Source of the DNA: Methanococcoides burtonii DSM 6242
Lineage (GTDB): Archaea; Halobacteriota; Methanosarcinia; Methanosarcinales; Methanosarcinaceae
Length of the DNA stretch: 64,000 nucleotides
NCBI RefSeq assembly: GCF_000013725.1
Contig: NC_007955.1
Coordinates: forward strand, 1,147,579-1,211,578
Direction of reading: 5' to 3'
Under the pieces are notes generated by a model. That model was given only the letters and a program-made list of their open reading frames with translations. It had not been told where the DNA came from and made no database searches. Below are positions 16,883-26,037 of the stretch, piece by piece. A program made the position numbers and the translations under genes. The stretch's first letter is position 1; each line of letters begins with the position of its first letter.

Positions 16883-17389
16883 ATGAGAGTTTCAATGGAC
16901 ATTGAATTAAAGGACAATCCAGGACAATTGCTTCTGGCTTTGAATCCGATTTCGGAGCTAAAAGGGAACTTGAAATCGATCGTGCATCATCATGAAGAAC
17001 GAACTCCAAGAAGTACCATTCCGGTACAGCTTGTTTTTGAGATCGAACCAGCCAATCTTGAGGTCCTTATAGTTCGTCTTGAAGAGAATGGAATTGGTGT
17101 TGCAAGGGTTGATGAGAAGCGTTTCACAGAACATGGTGCTGTCCTCCTGATCGGTCATATAGTTCATACCGATATACAGGATACCATTGACACTATTGAT
17201 CAGACTGGTTATGCAGAGGTCGTGAACATTTCGCTTTCAATGCCACAGATCGCCATGCGTTCTTCTGCTTCTTTAAAGATAGATGCTGTGGGCAAAACAG
17301 AGCTTCATGAGGCAATCTCGATCCTGAGGCAGGTTGCGATCAAGAAAGATCTTCTGGTGATAGAACCGATTGAAGCTGAAATTGCATAA
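16883..17389 (+). CDS. COG2061-type ACT-domain regulator linked to homoserine dehydrogenase
   Basis: A 168-residue protein with an ACT-like fold at the N-terminus ('[20 protein letters not shown]') and a second similar half after residue 90. Archaeal COG2061 proteins are predicted allosteric regulators of homoserine dehydrogenase. That fits here: the homoserine dehydrogenase start lies 13 bases after this stop. The enzyme itself has no ACT domain, so this may be the detached regulatory subunit for feedback by threonine or another aspartate-family amino acid. The start ATG follows AAGAGGGAAC. Confidence 0.82.
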   Translation: MRVSMDIELKDNPGQLLLALNPISELKGNLKSIVHHHEERTPRSTIPVQLVFEIEPANLEVLIVRLEENGIGVARVDEKRFTEHGAVLLIGHIVHTDIQDTIDTIDQTGYAEVVNISLSMPQIAMRSSASLKIDAVGKTELHEAISILRQVAIKKDLLVIEPIEAEIA

Positions 17390-17402
17390 AGGTGATATTT
17401 CA

Positions 17403-18398
17403 ATGAGAAAAGTACGTGCATCCATTATTGGATTTGGTTCGGTTGGACAGGGTGTTGCAGAGGTCCTTCTGAGAAAGGATGGTTATTTAAAGTCTCTTGG
17501 TATCGACCTCGATGTTGTGGCCATCGCTGATTCCAAAGGCGCTGAGGTGAATCCTGCTGGTATAGACCTTAAAGCTACACTTGGCAGAAAGCGGGAATCC
17601 GGTACTGTTGCAATCGATGATCTGACTGGCGAAGATATTATCAAAAATATTGACCATGATGTTGTTATTGAGACCACTCCAACTGATATAGAGACCGGTG
17701 GCTGTGGTCTTGTGAACATGCTTGCTGCTTTTGAATGTGGCAGGCATGTGGTGACCTCCAATAAAGGTCCTCTTGCATTGAAATATAGGGAGCTTGCCGA
17801 AGCTGCGAAGGAAGCTGACCGTAAGTTGCTTTTTGAGGCCACTGTCGGCGGTGCGATGCCTATCATCAATCTTGTGAGGGATACACTTGCCGGAAATGAA
17901 ATACTCAGTGTGGAAGGCATCCTTAACGGCACATGTAATTACATTCTGACACGTATGATGGAAGAGCATGCTTCTTATGACCAGATGCTTGCAGAGTCCC
18001 AGGAGCTTGGTATTGCTGAGACCGATCCTACCTATGATGTGGAAGGTATTGACACGGCATGTAAACTTGTCATTCTTGCAAATTCCATATTCGATCAGAA
18101 TGCCACTTATCAGGATGTGGACGTTACCGGAATTACCAAGGTAACTCTGGAATCTCTTTCTCTTGCTTATGATGAAGGCTATGTCATCAAACTTATAGGA
18201 GAGGTCAAGAAGGACCGTCTTCGCGTTTCACCACGCCTTGTACCATCATCCCATCCGCTGGCTGTCGGTGGGACACTGAACGTTGCATCGGTGTGTACCG
18301 ATCTTGCAGGAACCATTACGGTTACAGGAAGAGGCGCAGGTTCTATTGAAACTGCAAGTGCTGTCTTGAGTGACATTGTGTCTATCTATAAGGACTGA
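17403..18398 (+). CDS. hom: Homoserine dehydrogenase
   Basis: A 331-residue enzyme reducing aspartate semialdehyde to homoserine, a branch point to threonine and methionine. Seen: the NAD(P)-binding '[16 protein letters not shown]', '[15 protein letters not shown]' with the catalytic-region lysine, '[16 protein letters not shown]', '[14 protein letters not shown]' and '[20 protein letters not shown]'. I use ATG 17403, preceded by AAGGTGAT at 17391-17398; the frame is open further upstream, but 17370 lies inside the preceding gene. There is no C-terminal ACT domain, matching the separate ACT protein upstream. Confidence 0.93.
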   Translation: MRKVRASIIGFGSVGQGVAEVLLRKDGYLKSLGIDLDVVAIADSKGAEVNPAGIDLKATLGRKRESGTVAIDDLTGEDIIKNIDHDVVIETTPTDIETGGCGLVNMLAAFECGRHVVTSNKGPLALKYRELAEAAKEADRKLLFEATVGGAMPIINLVRDTLAGNEILSVEGILNGTCNYILTRMMEEHASYDQMLAESQELGIAETDPTYDVEGIDTACKLVILANSIFDQNATYQDVDVTGITKVTLESLSLAYDEGYVIKLIGEVKKDRLRVSPRLVPSSHPLAVGGTLNVASVCTDLAGTITVTGRGAGSIETASAVLSDIVSIYKD

Positions 18399-18441
18399 TA
18401 GTTATCTGGTTACTTGATAGGAATGGCAGGGAGATCTACTA

Positions 18442-20145
18442 ATGACCGACTTCAAGGAATTCGCTGATGTTTGTAAACAGATAGAACATATCTCAAGTTC
18501 ACTGGAAATGACAGATGTTGTCTCGGATATGTTAAAGTCGATATCGACAGAGGAACTTCCTGTTGTGACCCATTTTGTGATGGGGGACGTTTTTCCTGCA
18601 TGGAGTGTTGAACAGCTTGGGGTGGGTACGAGTCTTTTGTATAGTGCCCTTTCGGAATCATCCGGTCTTTCCCTGAAAGAGATTGAGGACCTTGTCCGTT
18701 CCACCGGTGATATAGGGGAGACAGCGGTAGCAGCACTTGGTAAGAAGAAAAAGAATAAGAAAAAGAATCAAGCATCGCTCTCATTTTTTTCGGAGGATGC
18801 AGCTTCTGTCTCTATCTCCATAATGGATGTCTTTGAAAGGTTCCTTGATATTTCCAGATATTCAGGTGCAGGTTCGCAGAGTTCTAAGATGAGGAACCTT
18901 CAATTCCTTTTCAATTCTTCCAGCTCCGAAGAAGCACGGTATCTTGCCCGACTGACTATCGAAGACCTTCGTATTGGTGTCGGTGAAGGTATCGTTCGTG
19001 ATGCTATTTCAAAAGCTTTCGATGTTCCGGCAGGGGATATTGAACGTGGTTTTATGTTAACGAACGATCTGGGTCTTGTGGCAGTTGCTGCAAAAGAGGG
19101 TGGTATTGAGGAGATATCAAAGCTCAGGATGGAGCTTGATCGTCCGATAAAGATGATGCTGGCACAGGTTACGCCTAGTATTGAAGCTGCGATCAAGGAT
19201 CTTGGTATGCTGGCTGTCGAGTGGAAATTCGATGGGGCAAGGGTTCAAATTCATAAGAAAGGGGATTCGATCAACATCTTTTCGAGAAGGCTTGAGAATG
19301 TGACATTATCTCTGCCGGATATCGTTGAGGCAGTGAAGCTTCATGTGAAGGCGGATTCCGCAATTCTGGAAGGTGAGGCTGTAGCGGTCGATGAAAATGG
19401 GGCTCCTCGTGCTTTCCAGGATATACTCAAACGCTTCAGGAGAAAGTATGATGTTGAAACAATGGTTCGTGAGATACCTTTGACATTGAACCTTTTCGAT
19501 ATTCTGTATCTGAATGGGGATGTACTGATGGACCAGTCTCTTTTAAGAAGAAGGGAACAACTGGTCGCATGTGTGGAGAACTGTGATAGCATCAAGGTGG
19601 ATGAGCAGGTTCTCACAGATGATGTGAATGTTGTGAACGATATATATGCTGCTGCGCTTAACGGTGGGCACGAAGGGGTCATGCTAAAGAACCCGGAAGC
19701 TTCGTATTCTCCCGGCAAGCGGGGTAAGAACTGGCTCAAGAAGAAGCCTATCATGGAGACGCTCGACCTCGTTGTCATTGCTGCGGAATGGGGTTATGGA
19801 AAACGTGCAAATCTTATCGGCTCTTATGCTCTGGCATGTTTTGACCCGGAAGATGGAAAATTCCTTCCGATCGGCAAAGTAGCTACAGGTTTTTCAGATG
19901 AGCAGCTTGCTGAACTTACTGAGGTCTTTTCCGAGCTTATTATTGGTGAATCCGGTCGGGAGATCGAACTTAAACCTGATGTGGTGTTCGAGATCGCATT
20001 CGAGGAGATCCAGAAAAGTACGAACTATGGTTCAGGATATGCTCTCCGTTTCCCTCGACTTGTAAATGTGAGGGAAGATAAATCTCCGGAAGAGGCTGAA
20101 ACGATAGATCGTATCGAGAGCATCTATTTATCACAGAGGGGCTAA
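18442..20145 (+). CDS. lig: ATP-dependent DNA ligase
   Basis: A 567-residue archaeal replicative ligase, sealing nicks during replication and repair. The nucleotidyl-accepting lysine is Lys262 in '[13 protein letters not shown]'. Motif III-like 'ILEGEAVAV', motif IV '[10 protein letters not shown]' and motif V '[12 protein letters not shown]' follow, with the OB-fold domain at the C-terminus. The N-terminal 240 residues form the DNA-binding domain, including a lysine-rich patch '[10 protein letters not shown]' near residue 100. The length is typical. It ends in a run of T then A that can pair (ATCCTTTTTT with AAAAAAGGAT), a possible terminator at 20146-20167. Confidence 0.95.
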   Translation: MTDFKEFADVCKQIEHISSSLEMTDVVSDMLKSISTEELPVVTHFVMGDVFPAWSVEQLGVGTSLLYSALSESSGLSLKEIEDLVRSTGDIGETAVAALGKKKKNKKKNQASLSFFSEDAASVSISIMDVFERFLDISRYSGAGSQSSKMRNLQFLFNSSSSEEARYLARLTIEDLRIGVGEGIVRDAISKAFDVPAGDIERGFMLTNDLGLVAVAAKEGGIEEISKLRMELDRPIKMMLAQVTPSIEAAIKDLGMLAVEWKFDGARVQIHKKGDSINIFSRRLENVTLSLPDIVEAVKLHVKADSAILEGEAVAVDENGAPRAFQDILKRFRRKYDVETMVREIPLTLNLFDILYLNGDVLMDQSLLRRREQLVACVENCDSIKVDEQVLTDDVNVVNDIYAAALNGGHEGVMLKNPEASYSPGKRGKNWLKKKPIMETLDLVVIAAEWGYGKRANLIGSYALACFDPEDGKFLPIGKVATGFSDEQLAELTEVFSELIIGESGREIELKPDVVFEIAFEEIQKSTNYGSGYALRFPRLVNVREDKSPEEAETIDRIESIYLSQRG

Positions 20146-20167
20146 ATCCTTTTTTTAAAAAAGGATG
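20146..20167 (+). terminator. Possible terminator after DNA ligase
   Basis: ATCCTTTTTT and AAAAAAGGAT form a 10-bp stem directly after the ligase stop. The T-run is within the stem rather than after it, so efficiency is uncertain. Confidence 0.4.
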
Positions 20168-20171
20168 TTTT

Positions 20172-20303
20172 GGCTCTGTAGAAAACGTCTCAAAATCCAC
20201 ATTCTTATACTGAAATTGAGATTATAATCCAATATCTTGCAACACATTCAATAATATTTTTAAATTTGATTATTGTCCGAATGTTGAGGATTTCTACAGA
20301 GCC
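20172..20303. repeat. MITE-like element with GGCTCTGTAGAA inverted ends, 132 bp
   Basis: It starts GGCTCTGTAGAAAACG and ends GGATTTCTACAGAGCC, perfect inverted termini over the first 13 bases or so. The interior is non-coding and AT-rich. It lies directly behind the DNA ligase gene. The same termini bound the decayed IS5-type element at 1496-2279. Confidence 0.75.
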
Positions 20304-20413
20304 GAAAATACAAAAGTATTCAATGAGTAAAGGTATTTTCATTACTTTAACGTAGAAATCATTGATATTGAAAAAAAGGTAGTGGGTGCAAAATATTGCA
20401 ATCCACTATTTTA

Positions 20414-20605
20414 TTATGTTTTAAGAGATACCAGTGAAAGACCCAGTTTCTTTTCCAGATCCTTTACTTCTTTAGCAGCATCTTTATTTAAGTCTGCATA
20501 CACTATTTTTTCACCTGAAAAAGCAATTAAGGTTATACCGAATTTGCTTTCTAGATCAGTGATAGCTTTCAGATTGTCGATGTTTATTTTTGAATAACTC
20601 CACAT
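20414..20605 (-). CDS. Small protein, 63 residues, unknown
   Basis: The protein reads 'MWSYSKINIDNLKAITDLES' and continues with 'KFGITLIAFSGEKIVYADLN' to a helical C-terminus. The pattern alternates helices and strands like a compact alpha/beta fold, with no Cys or signal peptide. ATG 20605 is preceded by GGCGGT at good distance; an upstream TTG at 20620 would add five residues and is less likely. It stands alone between a MITE-like repeat and a long AT-rich spacer. I do not recognise the family. Confidence 0.5.
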   Translation of the reverse strand: MWSYSKINIDNLKAITDLESKFGITLIAFSGEKIVYADLNKDAAKEVKDLEKKLGLSLVSLKT

Positions 20606-21129
20606 TTTTAAAACCGCCAATAGAATCTAAATTCGATTAGCGAATATATGATTTCTCTGACATATTCATATATATAATTAGTATTATATTCATCAGTTGG
20701 CAAACATAAATACTCATAAAATAGTATATATTGTCTTTGTTGATCGTAAGAAACATGCTTTTCTTGAATAGTACTTTGCATAATATGAAGCAGAATTCCA
20801 AAAGTGCATGTTTGTTTTATGAGTTTCCTTGACCTCAACATTTTGATTATATTTCTATTGAAGTATGGGCGAATGCTCTGTGGTTCTTGAATATATATTT
20901 ATGTATATAATTTTTCATACCTATTTGAACAAATTTTAAATGTTTTCATTTCGCTGCATCACCTATTCTACAAATTTCTAGCGTCACAGTGTTAATACAA
21001 AAGTATATATTTAATTTATTTAGTATTACGTTTTAACAAATAAGTAACACTAAAAACAACGATTATTTAAAAAAATATTACTTATCGGTATTACTAAATG
21101 TGTACTTATTAAAAAAGGAGGAATGATAT
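20606..21129. other. Long AT-rich leader region of the S-layer gene, 524 bp
   Basis: No convincing gene; a 77-residue minus-strand frame at 20608-20841 has unlikely composition. Near the right end are near-inverted repeats TTTAGTATTAC (about 21018) and GTATTACTAAA (about 21090) and a TATA-like AAGTATATATTTAA near 21000. The leader ends with a strong AAGGAGG at 21115-21121. A long untranslated leader is plausible for a highly expressed surface protein. Confidence 0.45.
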
Positions 21130-22356
21130 ATTAAGATTAAACTAGCTAAAACGGCAAATATCGCAATGTTAGTGTTCATATCGCTTATTCTTGTTGCCGG
21201 CATCTGCTCTGCAGACTCGGTTAAAGTACGTGGAACTATTCTTGACAGTGGAAATGTATCTTCAATCGCATGGGATGGTTCTAACTGGAATGCTCTTTAT
21301 TTTGCATTGAATGATGTAGGTTCTAATACGGAATCACTTTGCTATGAGAATATTGATCCTGAAAATCCTGCAATTGGCGTAACACCTGATAACAATATTA
21401 TTGATAAAAAAGAACTCATCTATAGAACTCATACATACCATAAAAAATATAAACTGAGTGCAAAAACTGATGCCAATGCAGTCTCTACATATTCTGTCAT
21501 ACCTTTGTTCAGTAAAAAATACATTGCCGTTAATAATGATGCAAGTAAAATGACAACGCTCATCAAAGAACAGGGTGGCGGTGCCGAAAAGACCCTGAAA
21601 GAAGGTGAATCCTGGGATCTGGGTAATGATTATAGCCTGAAGTTAAATCAGTTGGATGCAGATGCAGGCAAAGCCTTTGTTATTCTCTATAAGGACGGGA
21701 TTGAACTGGATTCAGATGTGCTTGACATGGATGGCACAGATGATGACCGGGCTTTCATTGTAAAAGACGATCTTGCAGGAATAGATGATCTGGTATATTT
21801 TGTTACATATCTTGAAAATACATTCAAAAGCACTTCCGAGTCTTTTGCTATACTCAAATATACTTGGTTGATAGACAAAGATAATGTCATAACCATTAAA
21901 AAAGGAGACAAATTCGGTCTTCTCAAATGTAAGGATGTTTCAGAAAATTGGATAAATATGTCCAATGATGTTGTCATCACTCTGGAAATGGATAATACTG
22001 TATATTTTACTGATGACTGGTATTTCCAAACCTCAAAAGCAAGTAAGGGGACAAACGGAGGATACCTGTTCTACCCTGCAATGGAAGTAATATTTGAGAT
22101 GGAAAACGAAAATGTCGTAGAATTCTCTTCTTCACCTGAAAGTGATCCTGAATTAGTGAATGAAGCTGCTTCACAGGCAAAAGCAGCTGTCATAGAGGAT
22201 GCAGCACCCGAGTCTTCTTCTATAGGTGCAAATAGTGCGAACTATGAGCCTGCAGAAGAGATCCGATCCAGTGCAAGTATTCCTGGCTTTTTATCAATGA
22301 CCGCGATCGCGAGTCTTGTGTTTGCTCTTTTCATTTTAAAATGTAGGGTGGATTGA
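21130..22356 (+). CDS. S-layer-domain (DUF1608-type) surface protein with PGF-type anchor
   Basis: A secreted protein of about 408 residues. The N-terminal signal ends near 'AGICSADS'. The middle resembles the methanosarcinal S-layer tile domain ('VKVRGTILDSGNVSSIAWDG', 'YLFYPAMEVIFEMENENVVE'). An Ala/Ser/Glu-rich linker is followed by 'SIPGFLSMTAIASLVFAL' and a basic end, which looks like a PGF-type sorting tail. Known tile proteins have two tandem domains; this has one, so it may be an accessory surface protein. In frame there is no ATG before 21166, but ATT at 21130 follows a strong GGAGG by 8 bases and completes a charged signal peptide, so I take that start. It precedes a methyltransferase and importer cluster. 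Confidence 0.75.
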   Translation: MKIKLAKTANIAMLVFISLILVAGICSADSVKVRGTILDSGNVSSIAWDGSNWNALYFALNDVGSNTESLCYENIDPENPAIGVTPDNNIIDKKELIYRTHTYHKKYKLSAKTDANAVSTYSVIPLFSKKYIAVNNDASKMTTLIKEQGGGAEKTLKEGESWDLGNDYSLKLNQLDADAGKAFVILYKDGIELDSDVLDMDGTDDDRAFIVKDDLAGIDDLVYFVTYLENTFKSTSESFAILKYTWLIDKDNVITIKKGDKFGLLKCKDVSENWINMSNDVVITLEMDNTVYFTDDWYFQTSKASKGTNGGYLFYPAMEVIFEMENENVVEFSSSPESDPELVNEAASQAKAAVIEDAAPESSSIGANSANYEPAEEIRSSASIPGFLSMTAIASLVFALFILKCRVD

Positions 22357-22397
22357 GTTTTATCATAAATTTATTCTAAAATCAGTGGTGTGATATT

Positions 22398-23249
22398 ATG
22401 AAAAATAATTCGGTTGATTGGAATATGGTCTGGACAGAAATGATGCAGGCCAATCAGAAGGCAGACCATCAGGAACGTGGTGACTGTGCAAAACTATGGG
22501 ATAGCAGGGAGAATGCAGAACGCTTCTGGAAGAGATCTCAGAAAAATAAGGGAAGGATCGAAAAGACATTGAAAGAACTTCCTCTAAAGAAAGGCTCCAG
22601 AGTGCTGGATATTGGGTCTGGTCCCGGAAGTCTGGCAATACCTCTTTCAGAGAAAGTGGCCCATGTAACTGCTGTCGAGCCTGGAAAAGGTATGATGGAA
22701 CTTCTGCAGGAAAATATAAGCAAGTATGGAATAAACAATATTGGCTGTGTCAACAAGAGGTGGGAAGACCTGAATGTTGAAGATGACCTGGAAGGTCCTT
22801 ATGATATTGTAATTGCCTCCTTTTCACTTGGTATGCCTGATATAAGGAATGCAATCGAAAAAATGCAAAGTGCGTCTTCAGGGCATGTATGCCTTTATTG
22901 GTTTGCAGGTGAAACACCATGGGAAGCCCATTCCTACAATCTGTGGCCGGCCATGTATGGAATGGAATATAGTCCCGGTCCCAAGTGTGATGTACTTTAC
23001 AATCTGCTCTATAGTATGGGTATCTTTCCGGATATGCATGTATTCCCACTTGAATTCACTAATGATTTTGGTTCAATGGATGAAGCCATCGATTATTTTA
23101 GATCCCGCTATACTATCGAGACAGAACAACAAGAAATAATGCTCAGGAATTATCTGGAGGAAACACTGGAGCAGCAGGACGGGCTGTTTGTAGACCATGG
23201 TCATTCTACCAGAGTAAAGATCTGGTGGGAAAAGGAAGTGATCGATTGA
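22398..23249 (+). CDS. Class I SAM-dependent methyltransferase
   Basis: A 283-residue soluble protein with SAM-binding motif I 'VLDIGSGPGSLAIPL' near residue 70, the acidic residue after strand 2 in 'VTAVEPGKGMMELL', and 'PYDIVIASFSLGM' as motif IV. The N-terminal ~60 residues are charged helices ('AERFWKRSQKNKGRIEKTLK'). The substrate is unknown. Its stop overlaps the TTG start of the CooC-like ATPase, and an ABC importer follows, so it likely modifies a metal chelate, corrinoid or tetrapyrrole-like compound, or a small metallophore. That role is inference from context only. Confidence 0.75.
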   Translation: MKNNSVDWNMVWTEMMQANQKADHQERGDCAKLWDSRENAERFWKRSQKNKGRIEKTLKELPLKKGSRVLDIGSGPGSLAIPLSEKVAHVTAVEPGKGMMELLQENISKYGINNIGCVNKRWEDLNVEDDLEGPYDIVIASFSLGMPDIRNAIEKMQSASSGHVCLYWFAGETPWEAHSYNLWPAMYGMEYSPGPKCDVLYNLLYSMGIFPDMHVFPLEFTNDFGSMDEAIDYFRSRYTIETEQQEIMLRNYLEETLEQQDGLFVDHGHSTRVKIWWEKEVID

Positions 23250-24010
23250 AAACTCTGCTCTGTGGAAAAGGTGGTAGTGGCAAAAGCACGCTTACTGCCT
23301 TAATTGCAAAATCCCTGTCTGAAAGGGGTTGCAATGTCCTAGTTATAGATAACGATGAATCCAATTTCGGTCTGCACATGCAAATGGGTCTGGAATTACC
23401 AGATGATTTCTTGAACTTCTTAGGGGGAAAGAAAAACCTTGTCGGGAAAATGATGGAAGCTTTTCCAAAGGGTGAAAAGCTCAGCCTGTTCGATCATAAA
23501 TGGGAAATATCAACTATACCGGAAGGTTATGTCACCAGAAAAGGAAATCTCTCTTTGATAGCAGTTGGAAAGATCCATGAATTCGGAGAGGGCTGTGCAT
23601 GTCCGATGGGCGCTCTTGCAAAACAACTGATACAGAACATCGAACTAGGTGAAAATGATTTTGTTCTTGTTGATACTGAAGCTGGGATCGAACACTTTGG
23701 CCGGGGTGTGGAAGAAGGCTGTGACGTTCTTTTCATGGTAGCAGATCCTTCCTATGAATCCATACGTCTTTCTGAAAAGATTAGTAAGCTTGCAGACAAT
23801 TCCGGAAAACCGCTCTACTATATACTGAACAGGGCCGAAGGAGCAAGCAGGGAGATATTATCTTGCGGTATATCCGAAGACAGGGTAATCTCTACTGTTC
23901 CCATCTATGAGTCTATCTTCAAAGCCGGTCTTCTCGGAGATGAGTTTCATATCTTTGTTCCTGAGGTGAAGATGGTCGCTGATTTTTTGATAGAACATAA
24001 ATCTAAATAA
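23246..24010 (+). CDS. CooC-like nickel/cofactor maturation ATPase (MinD/ArsA fold)
   Basis: A protein of 254 residues from TTG 23246, overlapping the previous stop by 4 bases, with GGAAGTGAT just upstream; GTG 23225 is an alternative. A deviant Walker A 'CGKGGSGKSTL' opens the protein, 'VIDNDESNFGLHM' follows, a CXC pair sits in 'GEGCACPMGALAKQL', and Walker B-like 'DFVLVDTEAGIEHFGRG' near residue 150 is typical of CooC. CooC proteins use ATP to insert nickel into carbon monoxide dehydrogenase; relatives serve other metalloproteins. Here the gene lies in an importer cluster rather than beside CO dehydrogenase, so the client is open. Confidence 0.78.
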   Translation: MKTLLCGKGGSGKSTLTALIAKSLSERGCNVLVIDNDESNFGLHMQMGLELPDDFLNFLGGKKNLVGKMMEAFPKGEKLSLFDHKWEISTIPEGYVTRKGNLSLIAVGKIHEFGEGCACPMGALAKQLIQNIELGENDFVLVDTEAGIEHFGRGVEEGCDVLFMVADPSYESIRLSEKISKLADNSGKPLYYILNRAEGASREILSCGISEDRVISTVPIYESIFKAGLLGDEFHIFVPEVKMVADFLIEHKSK

Positions 24011-24046
24011 AGTTTCAAAATTCTGTATAACTTTTGGAGAATTCCA

Positions 24047-24661
24047 ATGAAAGTAAACATATCGATTATCTATTTAGCTCTGCTCATGCTTGCAGGGTCT
24101 GTATTCTCACCCGTTGCTCTTGCTATGGATGGGAATACTATGGAGATTACACGCAACGTTCCTTCCAGCTTATCATTCGGAGAGGCCGTTGAAATAACAC
24201 TGGAAATTACAGGCGAGATTCCTTTTATGGTTGGTATTGTAGAGACTATACCTGAAGATTTCTCTTTTCCTGAAGACGATCCTGATGTTTCGGATGCAAG
24301 ATTTTTCAGGGTTGACAGAAATACCGGCAAAATCGCTTTTTCTGTGAGTGATGAAGATGAACTCACATACAGAGTGATCCCTTCTGGAACTGAAGGAAGT
24401 GCCTTTGAGGGATATTGGGTTGATATGCTTTTCCAGACCCAGGAACTTAACGAAGGTAAGGAAAGATGGATCCCCCTCATAGATCCGAATGCCGCTTCAA
24501 CTACAATTACTGCCTCATCCGGCATTGCATCTGCTTCAGAAGAGGTAGATTACGTTTCTACTTCAAAAGCACCGGGTTTTGGAGTATTTCTGGCTTCATT
24601 GGCAATTATTGGCTGCTTGCTTGTTTTCAGGAGAGATAATTCCCGAGGTGATAAGGAATGA
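24047..24661 (+). CDS. Secreted protein with PGF-CTERM-like sorting signal
   Basis: A 204-residue exported protein. A signal peptide covers residues 1-26 ('SPVALAMDG'). The mature part is beta-rich and resembles a cohesin- or Ig-like domain ('VEITLEITGEIPFMVGIVET'). The C-terminus 'KAPGFGVFLASLAIIGCL' followed by 'VFRRD' is a PGF motif, hydrophobic helix and basic end, as recognised by archaeosortases. It overlaps the start of the substrate-binding protein by 4 bases (ATGA), so it is an integral part of the importer operon. It may act as a surface receptor or spacer handing substrate to the binding protein (inference). Confidence 0.72.
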   Translation: MKVNISIIYLALLMLAGSVFSPVALAMDGNTMEITRNVPSSLSFGEAVEITLEITGEIPFMVGIVETIPEDFSFPEDDPDVSDARFFRVDRNTGKIAFSVSDEDELTYRVIPSGTEGSAFEGYWVDMLFQTQELNEGKERWIPLIDPNAASTTITASSGIASASEEVDYVSTSKAPGFGVFLASLAIIGCLLVFRRDNSRGDKE

Positions 24662-25938
24662 GACCTAAAATTATGGTTTTAGCTGGGATCTTAATGTTTG
24701 CAGGCTTACTTGTTTCTGTCATGGCTGCAGCAGCGTTACCCTCAATTCTTCCATGTGACAACGGTGATGGCATACTTACTGAAAAAGAGGTTTCAGATAC
24801 AGTATGTGATTACATGCTCGACGACAGTTCTTATTCACTCGATGATGTAGGCGATGCTTCATACATGCTTACTTTCTGGAATGGTAAAGCAAAAACAGTA
24901 ACTGATGCTCATGAACGGAAAGTTACTTTATACAGACCCATAGAGAGAATTATCACCACCAACCCCGATAATTCCAGAATGATAATTGCTCTTGGTGACC
25001 TTGACAAAATAGTTGCTACTGATGAATGTACACGTTCCGGATGTATATTGCCACGAGACGAAAATGATGAAAAAATAGCTGAGAATGCATGGGAAGCTCT
25101 CCAGATATATGATGGAGGTCAGCTCGATGATTTTCCGGAGACAAATACTCGCAAAGAGATCGATTATGAAACCATGGCGATCCTTAAACCAGATGTCATT
25201 TTCGATGCAACCTGGTACAACAGAGGGGATCTGATCGAGGAGAAGGTCGGGTGTCCATGTGTTGTTGCAGGCGCAGGTTTCACTTTTACAGAAAGCTATG
25301 AGCACATTCAGTTGATGGGAAATGTTCTGGATGAGCAGAAAAGAGCTGATGAACTGGAGAATTATGTCCGTTCAAAAGTTGATATGATCGAATCCGTGAC
25401 ATCACAGATCGATGATAGTGAAAAACCAATAGTCTATTTCGCACCCAGAGGTGCTAAGAAAGGTTTCTATGACGCTGTTGAAGGAAGGGATTTTACTCGT
25501 ACGGAAGCAGTTTATGAGCCATTGGACATTGCAGGTGGCATAAATGTTGCAAAAGATTGCACAGGCGAGAATATTAATGTTCCAGCAGAGCAGATAGTTG
25601 CGTGGGAGCCGGAATATATCTTTGTCGCATGGTCATCCACTTCATCGTTGGGTGAACCAAACGGTGTCGATTTTGTAATGGAGACTGCTGAACTTTCAGA
25701 GATCCCTGCTGTACGCAACAATGATGTCTATGCCTGCATCTATCCATACTGCAGAGGTAGACCTCTGGACAGGAGCCTTTTGAATATGATGTACATGGCA
25801 AAATGCCTGCATCCAGAAGAGTTCAGTGCCCTTGACCTGGAAGCAGAAGGAAATGAGGTATATAGGCAAATACTGGGAATTGATGGTGTTTATACAGAAT
25901 TGGCAGAATATCAGCCTTTCCTGAAGGAAGTAAATTGA
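24658..25938 (+). CDS. ABC transporter substrate-binding protein (metal-chelate/cobalamin type)
   Basis: A 426-residue protein with an N-terminal signal/anchor helix (residues 5-27). A calcium-loop-like stretch 'CDNGDGILTEKEVSD' (about 35-49) resembles an EF-hand/dockerin module. The remainder is a BtuF/FhuD-type periplasmic-binding fold ('RPIERIITTNPDNSRMIIAL', 'IDYETMAILKPDVIFDATW', 'NVPAEQIVAWEPEYIFVAWS'). This class binds iron-siderophores, cobalamin, heme or nickel chelates. It starts within the previous gene and is followed by its permease and ATPase. The ligand cannot be read from sequence. The N-terminal module is unusual and recurs in methanogen homologs as far as I recall. Confidence 0.85.
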   Translation: MRPKIMVLAGILMFAGLLVSVMAAAALPSILPCDNGDGILTEKEVSDTVCDYMLDDSSYSLDDVGDASYMLTFWNGKAKTVTDAHERKVTLYRPIERIITTNPDNSRMIIALGDLDKIVATDECTRSGCILPRDENDEKIAENAWEALQIYDGGQLDDFPETNTRKEIDYETMAILKPDVIFDATWYNRGDLIEEKVGCPCVVAGAGFTFTESYEHIQLMGNVLDEQKRADELENYVRSKVDMIESVTSQIDDSEKPIVYFAPRGAKKGFYDAVEGRDFTRTEAVYEPLDIAGGINVAKDCTGENINVPAEQIVAWEPEYIFVAWSSTSSLGEPNGVDFVMETAELSEIPAVRNNDVYACIYPYCRGRPLDRSLLNMMYMAKCLHPEEFSALDLEAEGNEVYRQILGIDGVYTELAEYQPFLKEVN

Positions 25939-26037
25939 TACAGCCTGTTTACTGGAACATGGACTTGTGGAGGCTATGTGGCTGTGTCTTTTGAAGTTTC
26001 AGCAATCAGAACCTCCTTTTCCCAAAAAGGTGATAAT

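Noticed and set aside
20608-20841. 77-residue minus-strand reading frame before the S-layer gene
   Set aside because: Composition is dominated by Tyr, Ile and Glu from AT-rich DNA, there is no ribosome-binding site, and it overlaps the start of the 63-residue gene.
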